Part shown: piece by piece, positions 1 to 13,600 of the stretch
How positions within the stretch are numbered: the stretch's first letter is position 1
Layout: every line of letters begins with the position of its first letter
Assembly: GCA_964023205.1 (NCBI GenBank)
Contig: OZ026849.1
Coordinates: 10,001-74,000, forward strand
Source: Lutraria lutraria
Taxonomy: Eukaryota; Mollusca; Bivalvia; Venerida; Mactridae
Length of the DNA: 64,000 bases
Direction of reading: 5' to 3'
Notes under the pieces: generated by a model
Databases searched by the model: none
What the model saw: only the letters and a program-made list of their open reading frames with translations
Told to the model about the DNA's origin: nothing
Made by a program: the position numbers and the translations under genes

Positions 1-160
1 AGCTAGAGTAATCAAATACTTACCAGAGTTAGCAAATTTCTCATTAACCCTTACCAGGATTCTTGTTAACTCTCGCCTTTTCAAAAGACTAAACTCAACT
101 TAATTACTCTTCAGTAACCTAGCTAAGCACAATACTCAACCCTAGTAAGCTCCCTTAACT

Positions 161-240
161 CAAATAAGACCAAGAGTTAACAAGAGTAATCAAGAGTTAG
201 CTAGAGTAATCAAATACTTACCAGAGTTAGCAAATTTCTC
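161..240. repeat. 10-bp phased sub-repeat inside the satellite monomer
   Basis: Eight consecutive 10-bp blocks share the pattern AAGAGTNANC or a close variant, for example CAAGAGTTAA, CAAGAGTAAT, CAAGAGTTAG, CTAGAGTAAT. The spacing is close to one helical turn, so the A/T-rich steps fall on the same face of the DNA. The stretch recurs in every monomer of the array and in the 199-bp monomers further right. It resembles a monomer built from a decayed short repeat, possibly GGGTTA-like since GAGTTA is one base away; that origin is a guess. Confidence 0.6.
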
Positions 241-1527
241 ATTAACCCTTACCAGGATTCTTGCTAACTCTCACCTTTTCAAAAGACTAAACTCAACTTA
301 ATTACTCTTCAGTAACCTAGCTAAGCACAATACTCAACCCTAGTAAGCTCCCTTAACTCAAATAAGACCAAGAGTTAACAAGAGTTATCAAGAGTCAGCT
401 AGGGTAATCAAATACTTACCAGAGTTAGCAAATCTGGCATCAGTTACCTAGCTAAGAACAATACTCAAAAACAGTAAGCTCCTTTAACTCAAATGAGACC
501 AAGAGTTAACAAGAGTCATCAAGTGTCAGCTAGGGTAATCAAATACTTACAAGAGTTAGCAAATAGGGTTAGCAAATTGGGAAATCTATTTTTAGTAACT
601 TTGATTACCCAAGCTGACTCTATAGATATAGTGGAAGGCTGAGATTGCTTGCGTATATAGACTTTCAAAGCCTCCAAAGTAAGCTTCTGTACAGTCCATG
701 ATACTACATAAGCACAGTACCCAAAAACAGTAAGCCCTTTAACGCAAATAAGACAAAAAGTTAGCTAGGGTAAGCAAAAGTTACCATTGTTACTATAAAT
801 AGATTTATTTCTTTTTAGAACAATGCCTTGTAAATATGTAAATACAAGTCCACAATTAAGTGGCCCTCCTGCTTTCACACTCGGGACTTGGGACCCGACG
901 ATGGCGCAGTTACCACTAACTTACTTACTAACTAACTGCTTTTCAGGTTCGGATCCAGCACCCAAATTAATGCATGGCGTGCCGGCTGGCTCCGCAGCTG
1001 GCTCTGCCGACAGTCAGACAGACCTTTCAACAATATCAATACTAAAAACAGCAAATGGCTCACCCAGAACAGCCGTCCAGCTGGCCAGGTTCGAGCCCAG
1101 CACTGAAATTCATAGGCGGCCAACGGGCCGACTGGCTGACTGAATGTTTCTGCCGACAGACAGACCCAGCATTCAAACAATATCAATAATCGATATCCAA
1201 AATGGCTCTACGCCCCGTTGCTTAGCTGTCATCCGGCTACCTGGCTGGCTTCAATCCAACCATGCAACCCGATTGGCTCAAATATTCCAGCCTGAAGCCT
1301 TCGATTCAAATTAATCCATCACGTATGGCAGCTAAATACAACAAAATAAATAAAACTAGCTTACCGTATTTATTTCATATCCAACAAAAATCTTTTTAAC
1401 AATAATTCCGATAAAAACAATAATACCAGCAACACGTCCGAACCCAACGAGCTCCAAAACTGAAATGATTCAAATAAACGGTTAACATGCGCGCGCATAC
1501 AAATTAGCTCCGCCTTTCATTCTGTTC

Positions 1528-1645
1528 TATATATAGAAATTATTCACCATGTGACTGTACCACGTGACTTCTAAATATAGATTGGTCACGTGGGGTGGAC
1601 ATGGGGTGGACAACTTGGGGTGGACATCACGTCAAAGTGCCTATA
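1528..1645. promoter_or_regulatory. TATA / twin E-box / triple GGGGTGGACA block next to each telomere tract
   Basis: Within the first unit, a palindromic CTATATATAG lies at 1528-1537 and CACGTG E-boxes at 1561-1566 and 1587-1592. GGGGTGGACA is repeated at 1592-1601, 1603-1612 and 1617-1626, and the telomere hexamers start at 1646. The block recurs in every 1804-bp unit. In the diverged proximal copy (about 24585-24686) roughly 90 bp of it is unchanged while neighbouring bases have mutated. This is compatible with a promoter or a protein-binding boundary element; CACGTG is the classic bHLH-ZIP target. No transcript or orientation can be shown from sequence, so the regulatory role is inference. 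Confidence 0.4.
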
Positions 1646-1675
1646 CCCTAACCCTAACCCTAACCCTAACCCTAA
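1646..1675 (+). repeat. Interstitial telomeric tract, (CCCTAA)5, at each unit junction
   Basis: Five perfect CCCTAA hexamers lie between the GGGGTGGACA block of one satellite unit and the CTCTCACC start of the next. The same five-hexamer tract begins at 3450, 5254, 7058, 8862, 10666, 12470, 14274, 16078, 17882 and 19686. The hexamer is the canonical animal telomere repeat read on the C-rich strand. A constant hexamer number shows the tracts were copied as part of the unit and not added separately by telomerase at each junction. Confidence 0.95.
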
Positions 1676-4600
1676 CTCTCACCTTTTCAAAAGACTAAAC
1701 TCAACTTAATTACTCTTCAGTAACCTAGCTAAGCACAATACTCAACCCTAGTAAGCTCCCTTAACTCAAATAAGACCAAGAGTTAACAAGAGTAATCAAG
1801 AGTTAGCTAGAGTAATCAAATACTTACCAGAGTTAGCAAATTTCTCATTAACCCTTACCAGGATTCTTGTTAACTCTCGCCTTTTCAAAAGACTAAACTC
1901 AACTTAATTACTCTTCAGTAACCTAGCTAAGCACAATACTCAACCCTAGTAAGCTCCCTTAACTCAAATAAGACCAAGAGTTAACAAGAGTAATCAAGAG
2001 TTAGCTAGAGTAATCAAATACTTACCAGAGTTAGCAAATTTCTCATTAACCCTTACCAGGATTCTTGCTAACTCTCACCTTTTCAAAAGACTAAACTCAA
2101 CTTAATTACTCTTCAGTAACCTAGCTAAGCACAATACTCAACCCTAGTAAGCTCCCTTAACTCAAATAAGACCAAGAGTTAACAAGAGTTATCAAGAGTC
2201 AGCTAGGGTAATCAAATACTTACCAGAGTTAGCAAATCTGGCATCAGTTACCTAGCTAAGAACAATACTCAAAAACAGTAAGCTCCTTTAACTCAAATGA
2301 GACCAAGAGTTAACAAGAGTCATCAAGTGTCAGCTAGGGTAATCAAATACTTACAAGAGTTAGCAAATAGGGTTAGCAAATTGGGAAATCTATTTTTAGT
2401 AACTTTGATTACCCAAGCTGACTCTATAGATATAGTGGAAGGCTGAGATTGCTTGCGTATATAGACTTTCAAAGCCTCCAAAGTAAGCTTCTGTACAGTC
2501 CATGATACTACATAAGCACAGTACCCAAAAACAGTAAGCCCTTTAACGCAAATAAGACAAAAAGTTAGCTAGGGTAAGCAAAAGTTACCATTGTTACTAT
2601 AAATAGATTTATTTCTTTTTAGAACAATGCCTTGTAAATATGTAAATACAAGTCCACAATTAAGTGGCCCTCCTGCTTTCACACTCGGGACTTGGGACCC
2701 GACGATGGCGCAGTTACCACTAACTTACTTACTAACTAACTGCTTTTCAGGTTCGGATCCAGCACCCAAATTAATGCATGGCGTGCCGGCTGGCTCCGCA
2801 GCTGGCTCTGCCGACAGTCAGACAGACCTTTCAACAATATCAATACTAAAAACAGCAAATGGCTCACCCAGAACAGCCGTCCAGCTGGCCAGGTTCGAGC
2901 CCAGCACTGAAATTCATAGGCGGCCAACGGGCCGACTGGCTGACTGAATGTTTCTGCCGACAGACAGACCCAGCATTCAAACAATATCAATAATCGATAT
3001 CCAAAATGGCTCTACGCCCCGTTGCTTAGCTGTCATCCGGCTACCTGGCTGGCTTCAATCCAACCATGCAACCCGATTGGCTCAAATATTCCAGCCGGAA
3101 GCCTTCGATTCAAATTAATCCATCACGTATGGCAGCTAAATACAACAAAATAAATAAAACTAGCTTACCGTATTTATTTCATATCCAACAAAAATCTTTT
3201 TAACAATAATTCCGATAAAAACAATAATACCAGCAACACGTCCGAACCCAACGAGCTCCAAAACTGAAATGATTCAAATAAACGGTTAACATGCGCGCGC
3301 ATACAAATTAGCTCCGCCTTTCATTCTGTTCTATATATAGAAATTATTCACCATGTGACTGTACCACGTGACTTCTAAATATAGATTGGTCACGTGGGGT
3401 GGACATGGGGTGGACAACTTGGGGTGGACATCACGTCAAAGTGCCTATACCCTAACCCTAACCCTAACCCTAACCCTAACTCTCACCTTTTCAAAAGACT
3501 AAACTCAACTTAATTACTCTTCAGTAACCTAGCTAAGCACAATACTCAACCCTAGTAAGCTCCCTTAACTCAAATAAGACCAAGAGTTAACAAGAGTAAT
3601 CAAGAGTTAGCTAGAGTAATCAAATACTTACCAGAGTTAGCAAATTTCTCATTAACCCTTACCAGGATTCTTGTTAACTCTCGCCTTTTCAAAAGACTAA
3701 ACTCAACTTAATTACTCTTCAGTAACCTAGCTAAGCACAATACTCAACCCTAGTAAGCTCCCTTAACTCAAATAAGACCAAGAGTTAACAAGAGTAATCA
3801 AGAGTTAGCTAGAGTAATCAAATACTTACCAGAGTTAGCAAATTTCTCATTAACCCTTACCAGGATTCTTGCTAACTCTCACCTTTTCAAAAGACTAAAC
3901 TCAACTTAATTACTCTTCAGTAACCTAGCTAAGCACAATACTCAACCCTAGTAAGCTCCCTTAACTCAAATAAGACCAAGAGTTAACAAGAGTTATCAAG
4001 AGTCAGCTAGGGTAATCAAATACTTACCAGAGTTAGCAAATCTGGCATCAGTTACCTAGCTAAGAACAATACTCAAAAACAGTAAGCTCCTTTAACTCAA
4101 ATGAGACCAAGAGTTAACAAGAGTCATCAAGTGTCAGCTAGGGTAATCAAATACTTACAAGAGTTAGCAAATAGGGTTAGCAAATTGGGAAATCTATTTT
4201 TAGTAACTTTGATTACCCAAGCTGACTCTATAGATATAGTGGAAGGCTGAGATTGCTTGCGTATATAGACTTTCAAAGCCTCCAAAGTAAGCTTCTGTAC
4301 AGTCCATGATACTACATAAGCACAGTACCCAAAAACAGTAAGCCCTTTAACGCAAATAAGACAAAAAGTTAGCTAGGGTAAGCAAAAGTTACCATTGTTA
4401 CTATAAATAGATTTATTTCTTTTTAGAACAATGCCTTGTAAATATGTAAATACAAGTCCACAATTAAGTGGCCCTCCTGCTTTCACACTCGGGACTTGGG
4501 ACCCGACGATGGCGCAGTTACCACTAACTTACTTACTAACTAACTGCTTTTCAGGTTCGGATCCAGCACCCAAATTAATGCATGGCGTGCCGGCTGGCTC

Positions 4601-7600
4601 CGCAGCTGGCTCTGCCGACAGTCAGACAGACCTTTCAACAATATCAATACTAAAAACAGCAAATGGCTCACCCAGAACAGCCGTCCAGCTGGCCAGGTTC
4701 GAGCCCAGCACTGAAATTCATAGGCGGCCAACGGGCCGACTGGCTGACTGAATGTTTCTGCCGACAGACAGACCCAGCATTCAAACAATATCAATAATCG
4801 ATATCCAAAATGGCTCTACGCCCCGTTGCTTAGCTGTCATCCGGCTACCTGGCTGGCTTCAATCCAACCATGCAACCCGATTGGCTCAAATATTCCAGCC
4901 GGAAGCCTTCGATTCAAATTAATCCATCACGTATGGCAGCTAAATACAACAAAATAAATAAAACTAGCTTACCGTATTTATTTCATATCCAACAAAAATC
5001 TTTTTAACAATAATTCCGATAAAAACAATAATACCAGCAACACGTCCGAACCCAACGAGCTCCAAAACTGAAATGATTCAAATAAACGGTTAACATGCGC
5101 GCGCATACAAATTAGCTCCGCCTTTCATTCTGTTCTATATATAGAAATTATTCACCATGTGACTGTACCACGTGACTTCTAAATATAGATTGGTCACGTG
5201 GGGTGGACATGGGGTGGACAACTTGGGGTGGACATCACGTCAAAGTGCCTATACCCTAACCCTAACCCTAACCCTAACCCTAACTCTCACCTTTTCAAAA
5301 GACTAAACTCAACTTAATTACTCTTCAGTAACCTAGCTAAGCACAATACTCAACCCTAGTAAGCTCCCTTAACTCAAATAAGACCAAGAGTTAACAAGAG
5401 TAATCAAGAGTTAGCTAGAGTAATCAAATACTTACCAGAGTTAGCAAATTTCTCATTAACCCTTACCAGGATTCTTGTTAACTCTCGCCTTTTCAAAAGA
5501 CTAAACTCAACTTAATTACTCTTCAGTAACCTAGCTAAGCACAATACTCAACCCTAGTAAGCTCCCTTAACTCAAATAAGACCAAGAGTTAACAAGAGTA
5601 ATCAAGAGTTAGCTAGAGTAATCAAATACTTACCAGAGTTAGCAAATTTCTCATTAACCCTTACCAGGATTCTTGCTAACTCTCACCTTTTCAAAAGACT
5701 AAACTCAACTTAATTACTCTTCAGTAACCTAGCTAAGCACAATACTCAACCCTAGTAAGCTCCCTTAACTCAAATAAGACCAAGAGTTAACAAGAGTTAT
5801 CAAGAGTCAGCTAGGGTAATCAAATACTTACCAGAGTTAGCAAATCTGGCATCAGTTACCTAGCTAAGAACAATACTCAAAAACAGTAAGCTCCTTTAAC
5901 TCAAATGAGACCAAGAGTTAACAAGAGTCATCAAGTGTCAGCTAGGGTAATCAAATACTTACAAGAGTTAGCAAATAGGGTTAGCAAATTGGGAAATCTA
6001 TTTTTAGTAACTTTGATTACCCAAGCTGACTCTATAGATATAGTGGAAGGCTGAGATTGCTTGCGTATATAGACTTTCAAAGCCTCCAAAGTAAGCTTCT
6101 GTACAGTCCATGATACTACATAAGCACAGTACCCAAAAACAGTAAGCCCTTTAACGCAAATAAGACAAAAAGTTAGCTAGGGTAAGCAAAAGTTACCATT
6201 GTTACTATAAATAGATTTATTTCTTTTTAGAACAATGCCTTGTAAATATGTAAATACAAGTCCACAATTAAGTGGCCCTCCTGCTTTCACACTCGGGACT
6301 TGGGACCCGACGATGGCGCAGTTACCACTAACTTACTTACTAACTAACTGCTTTTCAGGTTCGGATCCAGCACCCAAATTAATGCATGGCGTGCCGGCTG
6401 GCTCCGCAGCTGGCTCTGCCGACAGTCAGACAGACCTTTCAACAATATCAATACTAAAAACAGCAAATGGCTCACCCAGAACAGCCGTCCAGCTGGCCAG
6501 GTTCGAGCCCAGCACTGAAATTCATAGGCGGCCAACGGGCCGACTGGCTGACTGAATGTTTCTGCCGACAGACAGACCCAGCATTCAAACAATATCAATA
6601 ATCGATATCCAAAATGGCTCTACGCCCCGTTGCTTAGCTGTCATCCGGCTACCTGGCTGGCTTCAATCCAACCATGCAACCCGATTGGCTCAAATATTCC
6701 AGCCTGAAGCCTTCGATTCAAATTAATCCATCACGTATGGCAGCTAAATACAACAAAATAAATAAAACTAGCTTACCGTATTTATTTCATATCCAACAAA
6801 AATCTTTTTAACAATAATTCCGATAAAAACAATAATACCAGCAACACGTCCGAACCCAACGAGCTCCAAAACTGAAATGATTCAAATAAACGGTTAACAT
6901 GCGCGCGCATACAAATTAGCTCCGCCTTTCATTCTGTTCTATATATAGAAATTATTCACCATGTGACTGTACCACGTGACTTCTAAATATAGATTGGTCA
7001 CGTGGGGTGGACATGGGGTGGACAACTTGGGGTGGACATCACGTCAAAGTGCCTATACCCTAACCCTAACCCTAACCCTAACCCTAACTCTCACCTTTTC
7101 AAAAGACTAAACTCAACTTAATTACTCTTCAGTAACCTAGCTAAGCACAATACTCAACCCTAGTAAGCTCCCTTAACTCAAATAAGACCAAGAGTTAACA
7201 AGAGTAATCAAGAGTTAGCTAGAGTAATCAAATACTTACCAGAGTTAGCAAATTTCTCATTAACCCTTACCAGGATTCTTGTTAACTCTCGCCTTTTCAA
7301 AAGACTAAACTCAACTTAATTACTCTTCAGTAACCTAGCTAAGCACAATACTCAACCCTAGTAAGCTCCCTTAACTCAAATAAGACCAAGAGTTAACAAG
7401 AGTAATCAAGAGTTAGCTAGAGTAATCAAATACTTACCAGAGTTAGCAAATTTCTCATTAACCCTTACCAGGATTCTTGCTAACTCTCACCTTTTCAAAA
7501 GACTAAACTCAACTTAATTACTCTTCAGTAACCTAGCTAAGCACAATACTCAACCCTAGTAAGCTCCCTTAACTCAAATAAGACCAAGAGTTAACAAGAG

Positions 7601-10600
7601 TTATCAAGAGTCAGCTAGGGTAATCAAATACTTACCAGAGTTAGCAAATCTGGCATCAGTTACCTAGCTAAGAACAATACTCAAAAACAGTAAGCTCCTT
7701 TAACTCAAATGAGACCAAGAGTTAACAAGAGTCATCAAGTGTCAGCTAGGGTAATCAAATACTTACAAGAGTTAGCAAATAGGGTTAGCAAATTGGGAAA
7801 TCTATTTTTAGTAACTTTGATTACCCAAGCTGACTCTATAGATATAGTGGAAGGCTGAGATTGCTTGCGTATATAGACTTTCAAAGCCTCCAAAGTAAGC
7901 TTCTGTACAGTCCATGATACTACATAAGCACAGTACCCAAAAACAGTAAGCCCTTTAACGCAAATAAGACAAAAAGTTAGCTAGGGTAAGCAAAAGTTAC
8001 CATTGTTACTATAAATAGATTTATTTCTTTTTAGAACAATGCCTTGTAAATATGTAAATACAAGTCCACAATTAAGTGGCCCTCCTGCTTTCACACTCGG
8101 GACTTGGGACCCGACGATGGCGCAGTTACCACTAACTTACTTACTAACTAACTGCTTTTCAGGTTCGGATCCAGCACCCAAATTAATGCATGGCGTGCCG
8201 GCTGGCTCCGCAGCTGGCTCTGCCGACAGTCAGACAGACCTTTCAACAATATCAATACTAAAAACAGCAAATGGCTCACCCAGAACAGCCGTCCAGCTGG
8301 CCAGGTTCGAGCCCAGCACTGAAATTCATAGGCGGCCAACGGGCCGACTGGCTGACTGAATGTTTCTGCCGACAGACAGACCCAGCATTCAAACAATATC
8401 AATAATCGATATCCAAAATGGCTCTACGCCCCGTTGCTTAGCTGTCATCCGGCTACCTGGCTGGCTTCAATCCAACCATGCAACCCGATTGGCTCAAATA
8501 TTCCAGCCGGAAGCCTTCGATTCAAATTAATCCATCACGTATGGCAGCTAAATACAACAAAATAAATAAAACTAGCTTACCGTATTTATTTCATATCCAA
8601 CAAAAATCTTTTTAACAATAATTCCGATAAAAACAATAATACCAGCAACACGTCCGAACCCAACGAGCTCCAAAACTGAAATGATTCAAATAAACGGTTA
8701 ACATGCGCGCGCATACAAATTAGCTCCGCCTTTCATTCTGTTCTATATATAGAAATTATTCACCATGTGACTGTACCACGTGACTTCTAAATATAGATTG
8801 GTCACGTGGGGTGGACATGGGGTGGACAACTTGGGGTGGACATCACGTCAAAGTGCCTATACCCTAACCCTAACCCTAACCCTAACCCTAACTCTCACCT
8901 TTTCAAAAGACTAAACTCAACTTAATTACTCTTCAGTAACCTAGCTAAGCACAATACTCAACCCTAGTAAGCTCCCTTAACTCAAATAAGACCAAGAGTT
9001 AACAAGAGTAATCAAGAGTTAGCTAGAGTAATCAAATACTTACCAGAGTTAGCAAATTTCTCATTAACCCTTACCAGGATTCTTGTTAACTCTCGCCTTT
9101 TCAAAAGACTAAACTCAACTTAATTACTCTTCAGTAACCTAGCTAAGCACAATACTCAACCCTAGTAAGCTCCCTTAACTCAAATAAGACCAAGAGTTAA
9201 CAAGAGTAATCAAGAGTTAGCTAGAGTAATCAAATACTTACCAGAGTTAGCAAATTTCTCATTAACCCTTACCAGGATTCTTGCTAACTCTCACCTTTTC
9301 AAAAGACTAAACTCAACTTAATTACTCTTCAGTAACCTAGCTAAGCACAATACTCAACCCTAGTAAGCTCCCTTAACTCAAATAAGACCAAGAGTTAACA
9401 AGAGTTATCAAGAGTCAGCTAGGGTAATCAAATACTTACCAGAGTTAGCAAATCTGGCATCAGTTACCTAGCTAAGAACAATACTCAAAAACAGTAAGCT
9501 CCTTTAACTCAAATGAGACCAAGAGTTAACAAGAGTCATCAAGTGTCAGCTAGGGTAATCAAATACTTACAAGAGTTAGCAAATAGGGTTAGCAAATTGG
9601 GAAATCTATTTTTAGTAACTTTGATTACCCAAGCTGACTCTATAGATATAGTGGAAGGCTGAGATTGCTTGCGTATATAGACTTTCAAAGCCTCCAAAGT
9701 AAGCTTCTGTACAGTCCATGATACTACATAAGCACAGTACCCAAAAACAGTAAGCCCTTTAACGCAAATAAGACAAAAAGTTAGCTAGGGTAAGCAAAAG
9801 TTACCATTGTTACTATAAATAGATTTATTTCTTTTTAGAACAATGCCTTGTAAATATGTAAATACAAGTCCACAATTAAGTGGCCCTCCTGCTTTCACAC
9901 TCGGGACTTGGGACCCGACGATGGCGCAGTTACCACTAACTTACTTACTAACTAACTGCTTTTCAGGTTCGGATCCAGCACCCAAATTAATGCATGGCGT
10001 GCCGGCTGGCTCCGCAGCTGGCTCTGCCGACAGTCAGACAGACCTTTCAACAATATCAATACTAAAAACAGCAAATGGCTCACCCAGAACAGCCGTCCAG
10101 CTGGCCAGGTTCGAGCCCAGCACTGAAATTCATAGGCGGCCAACGGGCCGACTGGCTGACTGAATGTTTCTGCCGACAGACAGACCCAGCATTCAAACAA
10201 TATCAATAATCGATATCCAAAATGGCTCTACGCCCCGTTGCTTAGCTGTCATCCGGCTACCTGGCTGGCTTCAATCCAACCATGCAACCCGATTGGCTCA
10301 AATATTCCAGCCTGAAGCCTTCGATTCAAATTAATCCATCACGTATGGCAGCTAAATACAACAAAATAAATAAAACTAGCTTACCGTATTTATTTCATAT
10401 CCAACAAAAATCTTTTTAACAATAATTCCGATAAAAACAATAATACCAGCAACACGTCCGAACCCAACGAGCTCCAAAACTGAAATGATTCAAATAAACG
10501 GTTAACATGCGCGCGCATACAAATTAGCTCCGCCTTTCATTCTGTTCTATATATAGAAATTATTCACCATGTGACTGTACCACGTGACTTCTAAATATAG

Positions 10601-13600
10601 ATTGGTCACGTGGGGTGGACATGGGGTGGACAACTTGGGGTGGACATCACGTCAAAGTGCCTATACCCTAACCCTAACCCTAACCCTAACCCTAACTCTC
10701 ACCTTTTCAAAAGACTAAACTCAACTTAATTACTCTTCAGTAACCTAGCTAAGCACAATACTCAACCCTAGTAAGCTCCCTTAACTCAAATAAGACCAAG
10801 AGTTAACAAGAGTAATCAAGAGTTAGCTAGAGTAATCAAATACTTACCAGAGTTAGCAAATTTCTCATTAACCCTTACCAGGATTCTTGTTAACTCTCGC
10901 CTTTTCAAAAGACTAAACTCAACTTAATTACTCTTCAGTAACCTAGCTAAGCACAATACTCAACCCTAGTAAGCTCCCTTAACTCAAATAAGACCAAGAG
11001 TTAACAAGAGTAATCAAGAGTTAGCTAGAGTAATCAAATACTTACCAGAGTTAGCAAATTTCTCATTAACCCTTACCAGGATTCTTGCTAACTCTCACCT
11101 TTTCAAAAGACTAAACTCAACTTAATTACTCTTCAGTAACCTAGCTAAGCACAATACTCAACCCTAGTAAGCTCCCTTAACTCAAATAAGACCAAGAGTT
11201 AACAAGAGTTATCAAGAGTCAGCTAGGGTAATCAAATACTTACCAGAGTTAGCAAATCTGGCATCAGTTACCTAGCTAAGAACAATACTCAAAAACAGTA
11301 AGCTCCTTTAACTCAAATGAGACCAAGAGTTAACAAGAGTCATCAAGTGTCAGCTAGGGTAATCAAATACTTACAAGAGTTAGCAAATAGGGTTAGCAAA
11401 TTGGGAAATCTATTTTTAGTAACTTTGATTACCCAAGCTGACTCTATAGATATAGTGGAAGGCTGAGATTGCTTGCGTATATAGACTTTCAAAGCCTCCA
11501 AAGTAAGCTTCTGTACAGTCCATGATACTACATAAGCACAGTACCCAAAAACAGTAAGCCCTTTAACGCAAATAAGACAAAAAGTTAGCTAGGGTAAGCA
11601 AAAGTTACCATTGTTACTATAAATAGATTTATTTCTTTTTAGAACAATGCCTTGTAAATATGTAAATACAAGTCCACAATTAAGTGGCCCTCCTGCTTTC
11701 ACACTCGGGACTTGGGACCCGACGATGGCGCAGTTACCACTAACTTACTTACTAACTAACTGCTTTTCAGGTTCGGATCCAGCACCCAAATTAATGCATG
11801 GCGTGCCGGCTGGCTCCGCAGCTGGCTCTGCCGACAGTCAGACAGACCTTTCAACAATATCAATACTAAAAACAGCAAATGGCTCACCCAGAACAGCCGT
11901 CCAGCTGGCCAGGTTCGAGCCCAGCACTGAAATTCATAGGCGGCCAACGGGCCGACTGGCTGACTGAATGTTTCTGCCGACAGACAGACCCAGCATTCAA
12001 ACAATATCAATAATCGATATCCAAAATGGCTCTACGCCCCGTTGCTTAGCTGTCATCCGGCTACCTGGCTGGCTTCAATCCAACCATGCAACCCGATTGG
12101 CTCAAATATTCCAGCCGGAAGCCTTCGATTCAAATTAATCCATCACGTATGGCAGCTAAATACAACAAAATAAATAAAACTAGCTTACCGTATTTATTTC
12201 ATATCCAACAAAAATCTTTTTAACAATAATTCCGATAAAAACAATAATACCAGCAACACGTCCGAACCCAACGAGCTCCAAAACTGAAATGATTCAAATA
12301 AACGGTTAACATGCGCGCGCATACAAATTAGCTCCGCCTTTCATTCTGTTCTATATATAGAAATTATTCACCATGTGACTGTACCACGTGACTTCTAAAT
12401 ATAGATTGGTCACGTGGGGTGGACATGGGGTGGACAACTTGGGGTGGACATCACGTCAAAGTGCCTATACCCTAACCCTAACCCTAACCCTAACCCTAAC
12501 TCTCACCTTTTCAAAAGACTAAACTCAACTTAATTACTCTTCAGTAACCTAGCTAAGCACAATACTCAACCCTAGTAAGCTCCCTTAACTCAAATAAGAC
12601 CAAGAGTTAACAAGAGTAATCAAGAGTTAGCTAGAGTAATCAAATACTTACCAGAGTTAGCAAATTTCTCATTAACCCTTACCAGGATTCTTGTTAACTC
12701 TCGCCTTTTCAAAAGACTAAACTCAACTTAATTACTCTTCAGTAACCTAGCTAAGCACAATACTCAACCCTAGTAAGCTCCCTTAACTCAAATAAGACCA
12801 AGAGTTAACAAGAGTAATCAAGAGTTAGCTAGAGTAATCAAATACTTACCAGAGTTAGCAAATTTCTCATTAACCCTTACCAGGATTCTTGCTAACTCTC
12901 ACCTTTTCAAAAGACTAAACTCAACTTAATTACTCTTCAGTAACCTAGCTAAGCACAATACTCAACCCTAGTAAGCTCCCTTAACTCAAATAAGACCAAG
13001 AGTTAACAAGAGTTATCAAGAGTCAGCTAGGGTAATCAAATACTTACCAGAGTTAGCAAATCTGGCATCAGTTACCTAGCTAAGAACAATACTCAAAAAC
13101 AGTAAGCTCCTTTAACTCAAATGAGACCAAGAGTTAACAAGAGTCATCAAGTGTCAGCTAGGGTAATCAAATACTTACAAGAGTTAGCAAATAGGGTTAG
13201 CAAATTGGGAAATCTATTTTTAGTAACTTTGATTACCCAAGCTGACTCTATAGATATAGTGGAAGGCTGAGATTGCTTGCGTATATAGACTTTCAAAGCC
13301 TCCAAAGTAAGCTTCTGTACAGTCCATGATACTACATAAGCACAGTACCCAAAAACAGTAAGCCCTTTAACGCAAATAAGACAAAAAGTTAGCTAGGGTA
13401 AGCAAAAGTTACCATTGTTACTATAAATAGATTTATTTCTTTTTAGAACAATGCCTTGTAAATATGTAAATACAAGTCCACAATTAAGTGGCCCTCCTGC
13501 TTTCACACTCGGGACTTGGGACCCGACGATGGCGCAGTTACCACTAACTTACTTACTAACTAACTGCTTTTCAGGTTCGGATCCAGCACCCAAATTAATG

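Noticed and set aside
1..60. True chromosome terminus at the window edge
   Set aside because: The window begins inside a satellite unit with no long CCCTAA run, so the physical end is further left.
900..965. Branch-point and 3' splice-site look (CTAACTAACTGCTTTTCAG) within the satellite core
   Set aside because: A convincing short match but no partner donor or exon can be defined; likely chance in a TAAC-rich sequence.
823..1143. 106-codon + frame repeated identically in each satellite unit (and an 84-codon minus frame at 932-1186)
   Set aside because: Identity between copies follows from homogenisation of the whole unit, non-coding parts included. In the diverged copy the start ATG is lost near 23870, and no protein motif is visible.
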